This document shows, in pieces, positions 1 through 9,693 of a stretch of DNA of 64,000 bases (position 1 is its first letter; each line of letters starts with the position of its first letter). The position numbers and the translations under genes are program-made. The notes beneath the pieces are model-generated. The model saw only the letters and a list, made by a program, of their open reading frames with translations. It made no database searches and was not told the DNA's origin. Where the stretch lies: positions 1,488,001 through 1,552,000 of the forward strand of contig NC_016609.1 of assembly GCF_000246855.1 (NCBI RefSeq). The letters run 5' to 3'. Source of the DNA: Niastella koreensis GR20-10. Its GTDB lineage: Bacteria; Bacteroidota; Bacteroidia; Chitinophagales; Chitinophagaceae.

Positions 1-164
1 GTTTTATCGGTAGCGAAGTATTTAACGGAAACGCCGCTGCTTAAAGTGGGCGAGGAGTTGCCCAGCCGCACACCGGCCGCCAGGCGGTAGTCCTGGGCGG
101 AGGCCCGTTGGCATACCAGTAAAATGAATAATATAACGGGCAGGGTTATGGAGATTCTTGTCAT
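1..164 (-). CDS. N-terminus of a secreted protein (partial)
   Basis: Reading leftward from an ATG at 164, an open frame runs off the window edge (54 codons visible). It starts with MTRIS, a hydrophobic stretch and an Ala-Ser-Ala-Gln site typical of a Sec signal peptide. The start of the mature part (QDYRLAAGVRLG, then Ser/Thr/Gly-rich residues) looks like the first strand of a small outer-membrane beta-barrel protein. That family guess is inference from composition; the signal peptide is seen directly. The 204 bp between it and the TraB-like gene hold no other gene. Confidence 0.6.
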   Translation of the reverse strand, partial: MTRISITLPVILFILLVCQRASAQDYRLAAGVRLGNSSPTLSSGVSVKYFATDK

Positions 165-368
165 TAAAAACAATTTTTAATTTTCAATGATTAAATACAA
201 TCTCTACAAACAGCTGCGGGGCGTATACGGCTGGCCGTTCTGCACGCACCAAACCGTCATCAGCTGGTGTATTGATCAATGGTTGAGTTGATAAAAACGA
301 AAATAATGCCAAATGTATTGATTAACTGATCGTTAATGTAATACAAGGGCTTTTTAACTTATAATTAG

Positions 369-3300
369 TTAGTCTTCGTTCTTCTCCCTGCTTTCAAGAA
401 AGGCTTTAAAGAAGCTGTTCACTTTGCTTTCCTTATAAGCTTCTTCCCAATAAATACCGGAAAGATCTTCTGCCGCCTCCAATGACAGGCTGCCGCTTGT
501 ATAACCGCCGGCTATTCCCAGGTAGCCAGAGCTGTCATCGTCTTCCAACATTACCCGGTACAAATAGAAGGTATAGCTTTTGCCTTTGTATTTGGCAATC
601 TTCTTTGCCAGGAAGGTGATCTTTTTTATTTCATTATCGTCTGCTGCTGCCTCATAAACGGTTGCCTCGCCAAAGGCCTGCTGCGTGGCATATTGCCGGG
701 GGAACAGGGCCGTTTTCTTCAGATTTTTCAACTCTTCGTAAAAGTTTATCCTGAGGTTGGCATCGGCTGCCAGTTTCAGGATTTCTGCCGCTGGTACCAG
801 TTGTTTGTTTTTGATCAATTGCATCACGGCCCATTTTTTAACGTAATTGTCCTTTACCGTGAGGTAGCTTTTTATAAGATTATTTCCGGCGGTGCTGTTA
901 AAGCTGCCGATTACCTCAAGCAGTTCGGAAACTGAGATGTAGTAATCCTTTTTTTTGAAGGCAGGAATGTATTTTCTGGCAGTTTGAATATAGTCGTTGG
1001 CTGCCCCGGCAATCTGCTCCTGTTTTATATACCCGCTGTCTCTTAACACCAATGCCAGCTCTGCTACCAAGGTGCAGCTGGCGCTGTCTTTTGCCAGTTT
1101 TTGAATGGTTGAAAAAATCGGCGCTACCAGGCTCAGGCTGTCTTTGAATGCACGTATAGTGCTGTAGTCGAGACCTGCTACCGGCGCATTGTATTTTTCC
1201 AGCAACTGCGCCAGGCAGGTATAGCTTTCCTGCGTGTGAAAAAAAGCCAGGGTGGTAAGTGCGGTATTTTTAAGATATTCTTTTTCGTTGGTAAGTGAAA
1301 GGTATTGTTGTTTTATAAATGCAATGGTTGTGGAATCTTTTAACCCGCCAAGTGATTCTGCCAGCCGCAAATTGATCTCATCTGACAGGGTATCTGTATA
1401 AGGTGAAAGGTACGGTTTCAACAACGCCTCCTGTAAGGCCGGTACATCCTTCTTTTCAAGTTGCCTGTAATCCATAGCCTGGAATGCTTCCGCGCTTACC
1501 AGCGAATCTTTACTGGCCAGGTCATGCAACAGCAGCGCCACTTTGGATTGCGTTATAAAGTGGCTGTTTTGTACCGGGATATGAATGGTGAAACTATTCA
1601 GAAATGCGGTAGCATCGGCATTGTTTACAAAGTCCTTATCACCCTGGATAAACAATTCATACACCAGGTTGCCGTGCAACAGGATGCGCCTTCTTTTATA
1701 ACTGTAGTCTTTAACCGTTAACAGTTCTTTGGCAGGCTGGCCGTTGAATACGATGTCTGTTTCGCTTATAAGGCTGTCTTTAGAAGCGTATTGCTTCACG
1801 GTAGTTTTCCAGAACAGGCTGTCATGTTTATACCAGGTGTATTTTGAAAGAGTATCGGTGCTTACGTAATATGAACTGGCGGTTGCTGAATCGAATGAAA
1901 ATCTGAGACTGCCAGGTTTATTGGGATTCATCCGGAATGGACCGGGTGCGAGAGCCGAATAGGAAGAATCTGCCGACATACAGGTATTCCAGGGCTTAAC
2001 AGGCGCCGGGATAGCACGCAGGGAGGTGAAGATATTTTGGGTAACAGGCGCTTGCAGGTGAACCGAGTCGGAGATCACCATCAACACAATATTACGGTTG
2101 TTCTTTATCAGTGAAACGGCCTGCATGTAAATGTCTGGCTGAGCTGCATTGGTGCCCTGCAGCCGAAGGCCTTTATACCCGGCCATTTGAACGGAATCTG
2201 TTTTTATTTTGGCAAATTGCTTCTCCAGGTTGGTAATTAATTGTTTGTGCACCAGCGTATCACTGTTGAGATAGCGGCCGGGCGCCACATCTTTTGAATA
2301 TAAAAAGATGTACATGCCATTGACTATATCGGTACCGTTAAATCCGGTTATATGCCAGCCATCGTGATCGGCGCTCAGTTTTTTATTGTACGTTAATTCG
2401 GCAGGCGTCATAAAACTGATGCCCATTACCGAATCAACAAACGGTTTTGCGGCAGCCGATACCGGCAACTTTTTGGTAATGGTGAATGAACTGAAAAAAT
2501 GCTCGGCATCGGGTGAAAGGAGCGTTTCCTGTTTAAGCCCGGACATAAAAGCCACGTACACTACATTCTCATACATAAATGCCTGCATGCGCAATTTCTC
2601 ACCCAGGGCTATATGCTGGTATTCGTTGCCTTCAATGCCATTGTTGTATACTTTTTTTGCAGTGAGTTTTTCGTCTGTACGGAACATCCTTTGTGCCATC
2701 CGGAGCAAAAGACTGTCTTTATTATCAACCTTGCGTGGGCTGACTACCGCCATGGAGGCATAACTTGACAGGTTGAAAAGATCGATCATGAATTTCATTT
2801 CTATGATCCCAAATAACTTCACGTTTGCGGAATTGCCGGGCATTGAAACTTTATAAAGCCCATCCTTATCTTCAGTTTCCGTCCAGGGAAGTTTTACTTC
2901 TTTGAATGTATAGTCGTTGGCATTGATCTTTTTAGTGGAGAACACCGGTTCTACATTGAAACCACGTTTCTGTAAAAGTTGTATAACCCCGCTGTCGCCG
3001 GGTAAATGGGCAGCACCAACGGCAATAAACATGGTGCGCAGGGCGGAAAGGCTGTCGATGCGCCGCGCCATTTTCACGTTCCGTTTTATCAGCAACAAAT
3101 CTTTGTAGCCAGGTGATTGATCTTCAGATATTGCTTCTATGCCGTTAAGGTCCTGGTTGCTGTAGAGGTTCACCATCCGCTCCATCATCTTATTACTGGA
3201 AGCATGGATATAAGTGGTATCGCCTGCCAGCAGATTGTCGATGTCTGATTTATCAACCAGCTGATCGAGCAGGCCGGCCTGGTCTGACAGATCTTCTACA

Positions 3301-3806
3301 CCGCCCACCCATTTGCCCTGGCGCCGGGCTATATTATACAGGTAGGCATCGAGGAAAGTAGGCATTTCGCCTTTTGCCATATACTCACGAAGCCATTTGT
3401 TCTTTTCCGCTACCACATCGCCGGTGGTTATTTCGGAGGCCGGCTTTTTAAACTTTTTGGCCAATGCCTCACTGTATTTCTTAAAATCTTTTTCGTTCAA
3501 CAACTGCTTCAGCGCGGTACCTTCTGCTTCATTAACCGCTTTGTTTACATAATAAGCGGCCATTTCGTCGGGATTCACTTCAATAGCCAGCCCGTCAGAT
3601 TTTTCAATGGCCCGGTATACCGAATCGCCCAGATTGAACAGGCGTTTATCGGTAAGGTGCATGGTTCCGTATAAATAAGATGGTTGTTTGAGCCCTTTGC
3701 CGGTGATGCGCCATAATAAGGTTTTGGGTAAAGATTGCTGGCTGTACGTGCAGGTGTGTACGAAGAATACTGCCAGCAGGCAGCATACGAAGGAAAGTCG
3801 GGGCAT
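369..3806 (-). CDS. TraB/GumN-family protein with long C-terminal extension
   Basis: This is an exported 1145-residue protein. It has a signal peptide (MPRLSFVCCLLAVFFVHTC) ending near residue 22. Residues about 28-300 match the TraB/GumN fold: a GTMHLTD motif near residue 48, conserved Glu in AIEVNPDE, and a closing AVGAAHLPGDSG motif. TraB-fold proteins are suspected metal-dependent hydrolases, with poorly known substrates. Most family members are about 300 residues, so the remaining 840 residues are an unusual extension. I recognise no domain in them; the last 350 residues look helical and repeat-like. The stop of the upstream OstA-like gene lies 17 bp before this start, so the two are probably co-transcribed. 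Function beyond the TraB fold is unknown. Confidence 0.8.
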   Translation of the reverse strand: MPRLSFVCCLLAVFFVHTCTYSQQSLPKTLLWRITGKGLKQPSYLYGTMHLTDKRLFNLGDSVYRAIEKSDGLAIEVNPDEMAAYYVNKAVNEAEGTALKQLLNEKDFKKYSEALAKKFKKPASEITTGDVVAEKNKWLREYMAKGEMPTFLDAYLYNIARRQGKWVGGVEDLSDQAGLLDQLVDKSDIDNLLAGDTTYIHASSNKMMERMVNLYSNQDLNGIEAISEDQSPGYKDLLLIKRNVKMARRIDSLSALRTMFIAVGAAHLPGDSGVIQLLQKRGFNVEPVFSTKKINANDYTFKEVKLPWTETEDKDGLYKVSMPGNSANVKLFGIIEMKFMIDLFNLSSYASMAVVSPRKVDNKDSLLLRMAQRMFRTDEKLTAKKVYNNGIEGNEYQHIALGEKLRMQAFMYENVVYVAFMSGLKQETLLSPDAEHFFSSFTITKKLPVSAAAKPFVDSVMGISFMTPAELTYNKKLSADHDGWHITGFNGTDIVNGMYIFLYSKDVAPGRYLNSDTLVHKQLITNLEKQFAKIKTDSVQMAGYKGLRLQGTNAAQPDIYMQAVSLIKNNRNIVLMVISDSVHLQAPVTQNIFTSLRAIPAPVKPWNTCMSADSSYSALAPGPFRMNPNKPGSLRFSFDSATASSYYVSTDTLSKYTWYKHDSLFWKTTVKQYASKDSLISETDIVFNGQPAKELLTVKDYSYKRRRILLHGNLVYELFIQGDKDFVNNADATAFLNSFTIHIPVQNSHFITQSKVALLLHDLASKDSLVSAEAFQAMDYRQLEKKDVPALQEALLKPYLSPYTDTLSDEINLRLAESLGGLKDSTTIAFIKQQYLSLTNEKEYLKNTALTTLAFFHTQESYTCLAQLLEKYNAPVAGLDYSTIRAFKDSLSLVAPIFSTIQKLAKDSASCTLVAELALVLRDSGYIKQEQIAGAANDYIQTARKYIPAFKKKDYYISVSELLEVIGSFNSTAGNNLIKSYLTVKDNYVKKWAVMQLIKNKQLVPAAEILKLAADANLRINFYEELKNLKKTALFPRQYATQQAFGEATVYEAAADDNEIKKITFLAKKIAKYKGKSYTFYLYRVMLEDDDSSGYLGIAGGYTSGSLSLEAAEDLSGIYWEEAYKESKVNSFFKAFLESREKNED

Positions 3807-3823
3807 ATGTAAGGGTTTTGGTC

Positions 3824-6112
3824 TTATGATTTTTTTCTGCGAATAGCAGCCGGTTCAGTTTTATCGGCTGGTGGGGTTGACGGCGCTGCGGGTTGCTTTG
3901 ACGGCTGGGTCGGTTGGTCAACCTTTGGTTGTTTGATGATGCCGGGCGCAAACGGCGTTTTTACGGGAATACTATCCAGGTGCAAACTGTCTACCAGGGT
4001 ACTATCCATGCCGGTGCTGTCCGTTAAAGTGCTGTCATTGATGATGACAGCTTTTTTAATATCCTCAAACAACTCATATTTTGTTTTTGGCCGAAGGCTT
4101 TCGAGCCATTTAAAGTTGCGAAGCGTTTTGTTTTCGTCTTTAGCCTGTTTTATGGGGTACATCGTACCGTTTACTTCGCTGATGAAAACTACTTTATTCA
4201 GTTCCTTGTTCTTGAACCGCATGTCGATGATATCGCTGGTAGCGTTGTTAACACCAACCAGCTTGCCTTTATCATCCTTCACATAATAAATGCTTTCTCC
4301 ATTGCCCGTTGCCCGCATATAATCCATTTCGCCATCCTTGAAATAACCATTCAGGCGGTTTCCTTTTATCTGGTTATACATGCCGGCGCCCAGGGAATCA
4401 CTTTCATTGATGGCAAAACCATTCTCGAATACATACATTCTATCTGGTTTCTTATTCTTCGTGTACAGATAGATGGTATCGCCGGTGATCTGGCTTTTGC
4501 TGGCCCATAACACGGGGTTGGTATATAATCTGAATGCGGAATCCTTGCCCGAGTACCACAAACTGTCTGATACTGCCTGCATGGAATCGGAAAAAATGCG
4601 TACGTGGTGCCAGGCCTGGAAGTAGCGGTCGGTACTGTCGTTTTTGTTTTCTTTTTCAGCAGGCTTTGCTGGCTTGCCGGCAACCGCCTTTGTTGGGGCA
4701 GGGGCTGGAATATTTTTAAGCACTGGCTTTTTAACCAGCGCGGTATCTTTTATTACCGGTTTATCTGCTTCGCGTGATAATGTAACTACATCTGTTTTTA
4801 CCGGAACTTTTATCAGCGCCGTATCGGTTACTATCTTTTTGGCAGAATCGGCAATTACTTGCCTGGCAGCGTTGGGTTGCTCAGGGGCTACATCTTTGAT
4901 CTCAGGTTTTTTCGCCACCACCGTATCGATCACCACCCTGGGATGCCCGGTGGTTGAATCTATATTTACCGATAAGCTGCTTATGCTAGTATTTTTAACA
5001 ACGAGATTCAGCGTCCTGGGCTGTAGCTTGCTGATATTGGCGCTTGCGGTGACTTTTTTAGCCGCAGAATCTGCCGCCGCTGCTACCTGGTTAAGTGAAT
5101 CGCGAACCCGTTTGGCTTTCATCATGGCTTCAAACATACTCAACCGGCCCGATGCAAGGGTATCACCTGTGATGTAGATGGAATCCTTGTCCTGTTTTAT
5201 AATTAACAACGGACGCTGGGTAGCCCAAAAGGAACCTTCCTGGTTATTGGCTTCAATATAATTGGCCAGTACCGATACGCCCTGGGCGGTATCTACATAC
5301 ACGGCATTGCCACGCAAAATACTTTTGCCTTCGTTATCGTTGTCTACCTTATCGGCTGTAATGCGCACCGCCCCGTCTTTCAACGTGGGCCGTTTGCCAA
5401 AGGAGGCTCTTCGATTTTGGGTATCATAAAACCCTTCGCTGGTATTGATGACCCGTTTTGAACTGTCGACAATAGTAGTGGGAGCAATAAAAGTGGCAAC
5501 CTGGGTATTGGTGTTGTATAATAATGAATCAGTTTTTAAGGTGTATTGCGGGTCTACCAGGTCTACATTTCTTTTAAAATATACATCCTTCAGTTCTTCG
5601 TAATAGGTGCCATCTTTACTGGTTAATACCGATCCCTTGTTAACGAGTTTACCACCATTGTGGTATTCGCCAATCTTCAGGTTCATATCATACGTGAGGT
5701 CGTTGGTAGTGAGAACGCTTTTGCTATCAGTTAATGACACGTTGTTTTTAAGGTAGGCCATTTTGGTGTCCAGATAGTATTGCAGGTACTGCGATCTGAT
5801 GTGCACCGTGTCGTTATCTATGATGTGCACATTGCCAAAAGCTTCAATAAACCGCGTTTTTTTATTGAGCACGGCGCTGTCGCAATTGATTATTGTATTT
5901 TCCTGCTTTAACTGAACATTGCCGGCCAGCATTTGCAGGTCAATTGAGTCATTGCCGATGTGTTTATAACTCAACCGGTCGGCATTGATCAGCGTTACTA
6001 CTTTCATAGTATCTGCGCCGGGCCGGGTGGTTATTACCTGGGCGTGTATTTTACCAAAAGACAACAACGCTACCAGGGTAACTATCAGCGGCAAACCCAC
6101 ATTTCGTATCAT
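3824..6112 (-). CDS. OstA/LptA-like lipopolysaccharide transport family protein
   Basis: A 762-residue protein with a signal peptide (ending near GKIHAQ). Residues about 45-300 have the alternating short-strand pattern of the OstA/LptA beta-jellyroll (DRLSYKHIGNDSIDLQMLAGNV, 'NCDSAVLNKKTRFIEAFGNV'-type repeats). A second such stretch is at about 500-660. They are joined by a Lys/Val/Ala-rich linker at about 380-490, and the tail is Pro-rich. LptA-type proteins carry LPS across the periplasm. The length is three to four times that of enterobacterial LptA, which is usual for Bacteroidota OstA-like proteins. The gene lies 17 bp from mlaD and in the same locus as lptD, which supports an envelope-lipid role. 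Exact substrate is inferred. Confidence 0.8.
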   Translation of the reverse strand: MIRNVGLPLIVTLVALLSFGKIHAQVITTRPGADTMKVVTLINADRLSYKHIGNDSIDLQMLAGNVQLKQENTIINCDSAVLNKKTRFIEAFGNVHIIDNDTVHIRSQYLQYYLDTKMAYLKNNVSLTDSKSVLTTNDLTYDMNLKIGEYHNGGKLVNKGSVLTSKDGTYYEELKDVYFKRNVDLVDPQYTLKTDSLLYNTNTQVATFIAPTTIVDSSKRVINTSEGFYDTQNRRASFGKRPTLKDGAVRITADKVDNDNEGKSILRGNAVYVDTAQGVSVLANYIEANNQEGSFWATQRPLLIIKQDKDSIYITGDTLASGRLSMFEAMMKAKRVRDSLNQVAAAADSAAKKVTASANISKLQPRTLNLVVKNTSISSLSVNIDSTTGHPRVVIDTVVAKKPEIKDVAPEQPNAARQVIADSAKKIVTDTALIKVPVKTDVVTLSREADKPVIKDTALVKKPVLKNIPAPAPTKAVAGKPAKPAEKENKNDSTDRYFQAWHHVRIFSDSMQAVSDSLWYSGKDSAFRLYTNPVLWASKSQITGDTIYLYTKNKKPDRMYVFENGFAINESDSLGAGMYNQIKGNRLNGYFKDGEMDYMRATGNGESIYYVKDDKGKLVGVNNATSDIIDMRFKNKELNKVVFISEVNGTMYPIKQAKDENKTLRNFKWLESLRPKTKYELFEDIKKAVIINDSTLTDSTGMDSTLVDSLHLDSIPVKTPFAPGIIKQPKVDQPTQPSKQPAAPSTPPADKTEPAAIRRKKS

Positions 6113-6129
6113 TGATAAAGCTTTCCTTG

Positions 6130-7098
6130 TTATTTCAGTGAATCAAGCGGTGCTTTTAATGGGCCTTTTTTATCTTTTCCCCCAAACAGAGATATATTGA
6201 TATAACGTTTTGGGTTTACCCGCAGATCGTCGAGCAAGATAGTTAAACTGCGATTTGTGCGCCGGATCTCATCGTACAATTGGCGATCATTTAACAGCAG
6301 TCCGGCAGTGCCATCTTTGCTATCCAGTTTGCCAATTGCGCCTTCCAGTTTTGCCATAGTTCTGTTCAGACTATTAATTGCTTCATCAATTCTTGCTTTA
6401 GCCAATTTATCGGTTGCTGATTGCAGATTGCTCAATGAGCTGTCGATCTTTGGTCCATTACGGGCAAAATCAGAAGTAATGGTATTCAGGTTGCCAATGG
6501 TTTTTGCCAGCATTCCTGTTTCGCTGTTGAGCAATTTCTGTAACGAAGCGCTTGACAAGGCCAGGTTGGCAACAATACCCTGTAAGTTATTACGGGTATT
6601 AGGGTCCAGGATGGTATTCAGTTTTTGCAACACATCATCCATTGACTGCAACGTTTTGTTGATGTTGCTGATAGCAGGGTCAAGGCTTTTTTGCAGTTTA
6701 TCGGTCAATCCCAGTGAACGTTCGGTACGAAGGGTGTCGCCTTCTCTCATATAATCATTGCCATTGCCTAAATATACATTTACAGCGGTGGTACCTAATA
6801 ATTCACTATTAAGGGTTGCTACTGAATTACGGGGAATGTTAATGTCCTTGGTTAAAGTAATGGTTACTACAATTCCGCTCAGGTTCTTGTCTTTTTCCTT
6901 CAGGGCAGTTACTTTACCCACCTGCAACCCATTAATAAAAACAGGGTTACTGGTCACCAGTTTTTCTACATTCGGAAACACTGCGTATATATCCCTGCCT
7001 CCGGTGCTTTTCCCTTTCAAAAAATTAAAGCCAAGTATAAGTACCGTTATCGCTACTGCGGTTAGGGCACCTACTTTAGTTTCATTGGAGATTTTCAT
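6130..7098 (-). CDS. MlaD/MCE-domain lipid transport protein
   Basis: A 322-residue protein with an N-terminal membrane anchor (residues about 8-26, ALTAVAITVLILGFNFL) followed by a single MCE domain (about 37-120; GLQVGKVTAL near residue 57 is the typical core). A long helical region (about 130-280) follows. This is the architecture of MlaD and related periplasmic subunits that shuttle phospholipids between inner and outer membranes, usually with an MlaE permease and MlaF ATPase; neither partner lies in this window. It is the first gene of a leftward mlaD-ostA-traB run with 17-bp gaps. The start is the first Met, with the anchor immediately after it. Confidence 0.85.
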   Translation of the reverse strand: MKISNETKVGALTAVAITVLILGFNFLKGKSTGGRDIYAVFPNVEKLVTSNPVFINGLQVGKVTALKEKDKNLSGIVVTITLTKDINIPRNSVATLNSELLGTTAVNVYLGNGNDYMREGDTLRTERSLGLTDKLQKSLDPAISNINKTLQSMDDVLQKLNTILDPNTRNNLQGIVANLALSSASLQKLLNSETGMLAKTIGNLNTITSDFARNGPKIDSSLSNLQSATDKLAKARIDEAINSLNRTMAKLEGAIGKLDSKDGTAGLLLNDRQLYDEIRRTNRSLTILLDDLRVNPKRYINISLFGGKDKKGPLKAPLDSLK

Positions 7099-7284
7099 CT
7101 GTATTAGCTATGATGTTTTCAATCGCCAGACAAATCCCCTCGTACAATTGTTCACATCAGGGCGAAATTCTTGTATTGGTGGTTTCATCTGAACGGGTTC
7201 GTTTCAAAGGTTGCCCTCATAAAACGGCTTATCGACGGCAAAAGTATATAAAAAATTGAAATAGACGGGGTTGGGGGAGTAGAT

Positions 7285-7395
7285 AGTTCCAGGTTCCAAG
7301 TTCCAGGTTCCAAGTTTTAAGTTCAAAGTTCAAAGTTCGGGGAAACCGCGCCGGGGTGTATTGCTTATAGCTTACAGCTTATGGCTTGCAGCTGC
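7285..7395. repeat. Intergenic word repeats between amidase 1 and mlaD
   Basis: The 298-bp gap 7099-7396 holds two tracts of imperfect short-period repeats. At 7285-7339 words of the form AGTTCCA/AGGTTCC/AGTTCAA recur about every 7-8 bp. At 7361-7395 the word AGCTT (TAGCTTACAGCTTATGGCTT) recurs about every 10 bp. A close relative of the second tract is at 15091-15127. No coding potential is seen. Function is unknown. Confidence 0.6.
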
Positions 7396-7396
7396 T

Positions 7397-8392
7397 TTAA
7401 GCTTTTGCCTTTTGACTTTGGGCTTTCGTAGTAGCCTTTGAAACGGGCTGGGCGGTGGTGGTTACCCCCACATTCAGGTACCGTTTAACGGCTTTTACAA
7501 TAGCGGAAGCCATTTCTCCCTGTCCCTTGGTACTGTTGAGCCAGGTTTCATCTTTAGTATTTGTAATATAACCTGTTTCAACCAGGATACTGGGCATGGC
7601 CGTAGCCTGTAACACCCAGATGCCTTTTTCGTTCCGTTGTTTTACCCCGCGGTTCTGCCGTCCGTATTTGGCTATTTCTTCCTGCACCAGGGTGGCCAGC
7701 AGCATGCTTTTGTTGAAAAAGCGCTTGGTCCATAACAATGATTTGGCCTTGAACTCGGGGTCATTGATGTCTGGTACAAATTCATCACTCTCTTCCACAT
7801 CCTCGGCAATCCGTTCGCCCACAAAATCGCCTTTTATACTGGTACGGTCAGCCGCCCAGATATAGGTTTCGGTACCGCGGGTGGGGTTATCAAGATAAGT
7901 GATCTTATAATTTTTAACCTTGCGGGTGTGTTTTATCTTTTTCTTCCCCTTTTTGGTATAATAGGTCTCTTTTTTATACCCGATAAACTTTGATTGTTTG
8001 GTTTTGGGGGCCGCATTGGCATGAATGGAAATGAACAGATCGCCTTTGTTGCGGTTTGCATAATCCGCCCGTGCCTTTATCTCCGGATAGGTATCACCCA
8101 TACGGGTATAATATATTTTAATATCCGGGAAGGCAGTTTTTATTTGATTGCCCAGTTTCAGGGCAATGGCCAGACAAACTTTTTTTTCGGTGGAATGGTC
8201 GCCATGGGCGCCAGGATCGCGCCCGCCATGACCGGCATCTATAATAATAGTTTTGATCCCCGGCTTATATGCATGCGTATGTGCGGTCATAGCAGGGGCT
8301 GTATCATAGGCGGATACGACCATGCAAATAACCGTGCCCATAAGGCAGTAAATCAATTTTTGCAGCATGTATTCCGGGATTTTAAATTTCAA
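7397..8392 (-). CDS. N-acetylmuramoyl-L-alanine amidase (Amidase_3), paralogue 1
   Basis: A 331-residue zinc amidase that cleaves the bond between N-acetylmuramic acid and L-alanine in peptidoglycan. A hydrophobic N-terminal export segment lies at residues about 12-28. The catalytic domain shows the Amidase_3 zinc ligands and catalytic Glu: His in IDAGHGGRDPGA (about 52), Glu in HSTEKK (about 68), His in FISIHANA (about 124) and Glu in VETGYITN near the C-terminus. A Lys-rich insertion at about 130-165 is also found in the neighbouring paralogue. The tail is Ala/Lys/Gln-rich. It lies 185 bp downstream of paralogue 2 and was probably made by tandem duplication. Confidence 0.9.
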   Translation of the reverse strand: MKFKIPEYMLQKLIYCLMGTVICMVVSAYDTAPAMTAHTHAYKPGIKTIIIDAGHGGRDPGAHGDHSTEKKVCLAIALKLGNQIKTAFPDIKIYYTRMGDTYPEIKARADYANRNKGDLFISIHANAAPKTKQSKFIGYKKETYYTKKGKKKIKHTRKVKNYKITYLDNPTRGTETYIWAADRTSIKGDFVGERIAEDVEESDEFVPDINDPEFKAKSLLWTKRFFNKSMLLATLVQEEIAKYGRQNRGVKQRNEKGIWVLQATAMPSILVETGYITNTKDETWLNSTKGQGEMASAIVKAVKRYLNVGVTTTAQPVSKATTKAQSQKAKA

Positions 8393-8577
8393 TCAGTAAC
8401 CGGTATTGCACAAAGATAGTGCTGCAATTGACTTATCAATTAGTTAATGTTCAAAAAGTATTGAATTTCAAGGTAAAAAGGGAAATCACTACCTATGAGT
8501 CCAGGAATGCCGGAATGAAACACAGGCTGAGCCTGAGCCGGGGAGTGGTGATCGTAAAATCCCTAATTTAAAAATAA

Positions 8578-9603
8578 TTATTTACTGGTTTGTACCGGTT
8601 CGGTGGGTGTTGGGTTCGCTTGCTGAGCCGGGGCAGCGCCGCCTTCCAGGCTGGATTTATATCGTTTGATGGCCATTACGATGGCCTGCACTATTTCATC
8701 CTGTCCTTTATCGCTGTTGATGTATTCTTCTTCTTCGGTTTGAGTAATAAACCCGGTTTCAACCAGAATACTGGGCATACCAGTGGCCTGCAATACCCAG
8801 ATGCCTTTTTCATTCCGTTGTTTTACGCCACGGCTAAAACGGCCTTCTTTTATAAATTCATCTTCTACCATGGTGGCCAGCAGCATGCTTTTGCCAAAAT
8901 ATTTCTTTTCGTACAATTGAGACCTGATGAGGGCTTCGGGCGAATTCAGATCGAGCATATTGGTGCTGTCATCTACCATTTCACCGCCGGTAGTATCATA
9001 TGTATTCCCACCGCCGCCACCGGTTGAATTGATGGCGCTTCCCTTAAACCCGGTACGGTCGGCCGCCCAGATATAGGTTTCGGTGCCGTGCTCGTTATTT
9101 TTTACCCAATAGCTTTCGTAGATCGGTTCGCGGATGGTTTTTTTGTGCTTTTTTGATCCTTTACCAACATATACAGTGCGGTTTTTGTGCCCAACCACCC
9201 GTTTGGCGTACCAGCCACCGGCCCGCATGCCATTGGCATTACAGTGAATGGCAATAAACAGATCGCCGTGGGCTTCGTTGGCCATATCGGCCCGGTAACG
9301 CAAGGCATCGTGTATACTATTCAAACCGCCCGGTAATTCATCGGTGGTGCGGGTAAAAATAAGTTTACTGTCGGGCAATTCGGTGGCCAAAGCCTTGCCC
9401 AGCTTGAGTGAGATCTTGAGGGCAACAGCGGCTTCAGTCGAAAACTGACCACTGGCGCCAGGATCGATGCCCCCATGGCCGGGATCGATTATGATAGTCC
9501 CCAGTACGTTTTTCTGTTGCGCGCATGCGCTAATACCCAAAAACAAGAAAAACCCTGCAACAAAAAAGCTAATAACGCAGCGATATAAATTTTTTTTATT
9601 CAT
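8578..9603 (-). CDS. N-acetylmuramoyl-L-alanine amidase (Amidase_3), paralogue 2
   Basis: A 341-residue peptidoglycan amidase, clearly paralogous to the gene just downstream. Motifs: IDPGHGGIDPGA (zinc His), FSTEAAVAL (zinc Glu), FIAIHCNAN (zinc His) and SILVETGFIT (catalytic Glu). The signal peptide ends around SACAQQ. Differences from paralogue 1 are a Gly-rich insertion (GGGGGNTYDTTGG, about 205-217) after the ETYIWAADRT motif and a Pro/Gln/Thr-rich tail. It is divergent from lptD with a 90-bp shared promoter region (9604-9693), which suggests coordinated envelope expression; that link is inferred. Confidence 0.9.
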   Translation of the reverse strand: MNKKNLYRCVISFFVAGFFLFLGISACAQQKNVLGTIIIDPGHGGIDPGASGQFSTEAAVALKISLKLGKALATELPDSKLIFTRTTDELPGGLNSIHDALRYRADMANEAHGDLFIAIHCNANGMRAGGWYAKRVVGHKNRTVYVGKGSKKHKKTIREPIYESYWVKNNEHGTETYIWAADRTGFKGSAINSTGGGGGNTYDTTGGEMVDDSTNMLDLNSPEALIRSQLYEKKYFGKSMLLATMVEDEFIKEGRFSRGVKQRNEKGIWVLQATGMPSILVETGFITQTEEEEYINSDKGQDEIVQAIVMAIKRYKSSLEGGAAPAQQANPTPTEPVQTSK

Positions 9604-9693
9604 TTATTCTTCAAGAATTTAGGAGACTTTAATCTTCACTAATCTTCACATATTCTTAATGCATTAATACCTATTTTTGCCCACCACCTGCAT

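Noticed and set aside
310-317. A CAAATGTA (TACATTTG) promoter word for the leftward gene at 1-164
   Set aside because: It is about 146 bp from the start codon and has no -33 element at proper distance.
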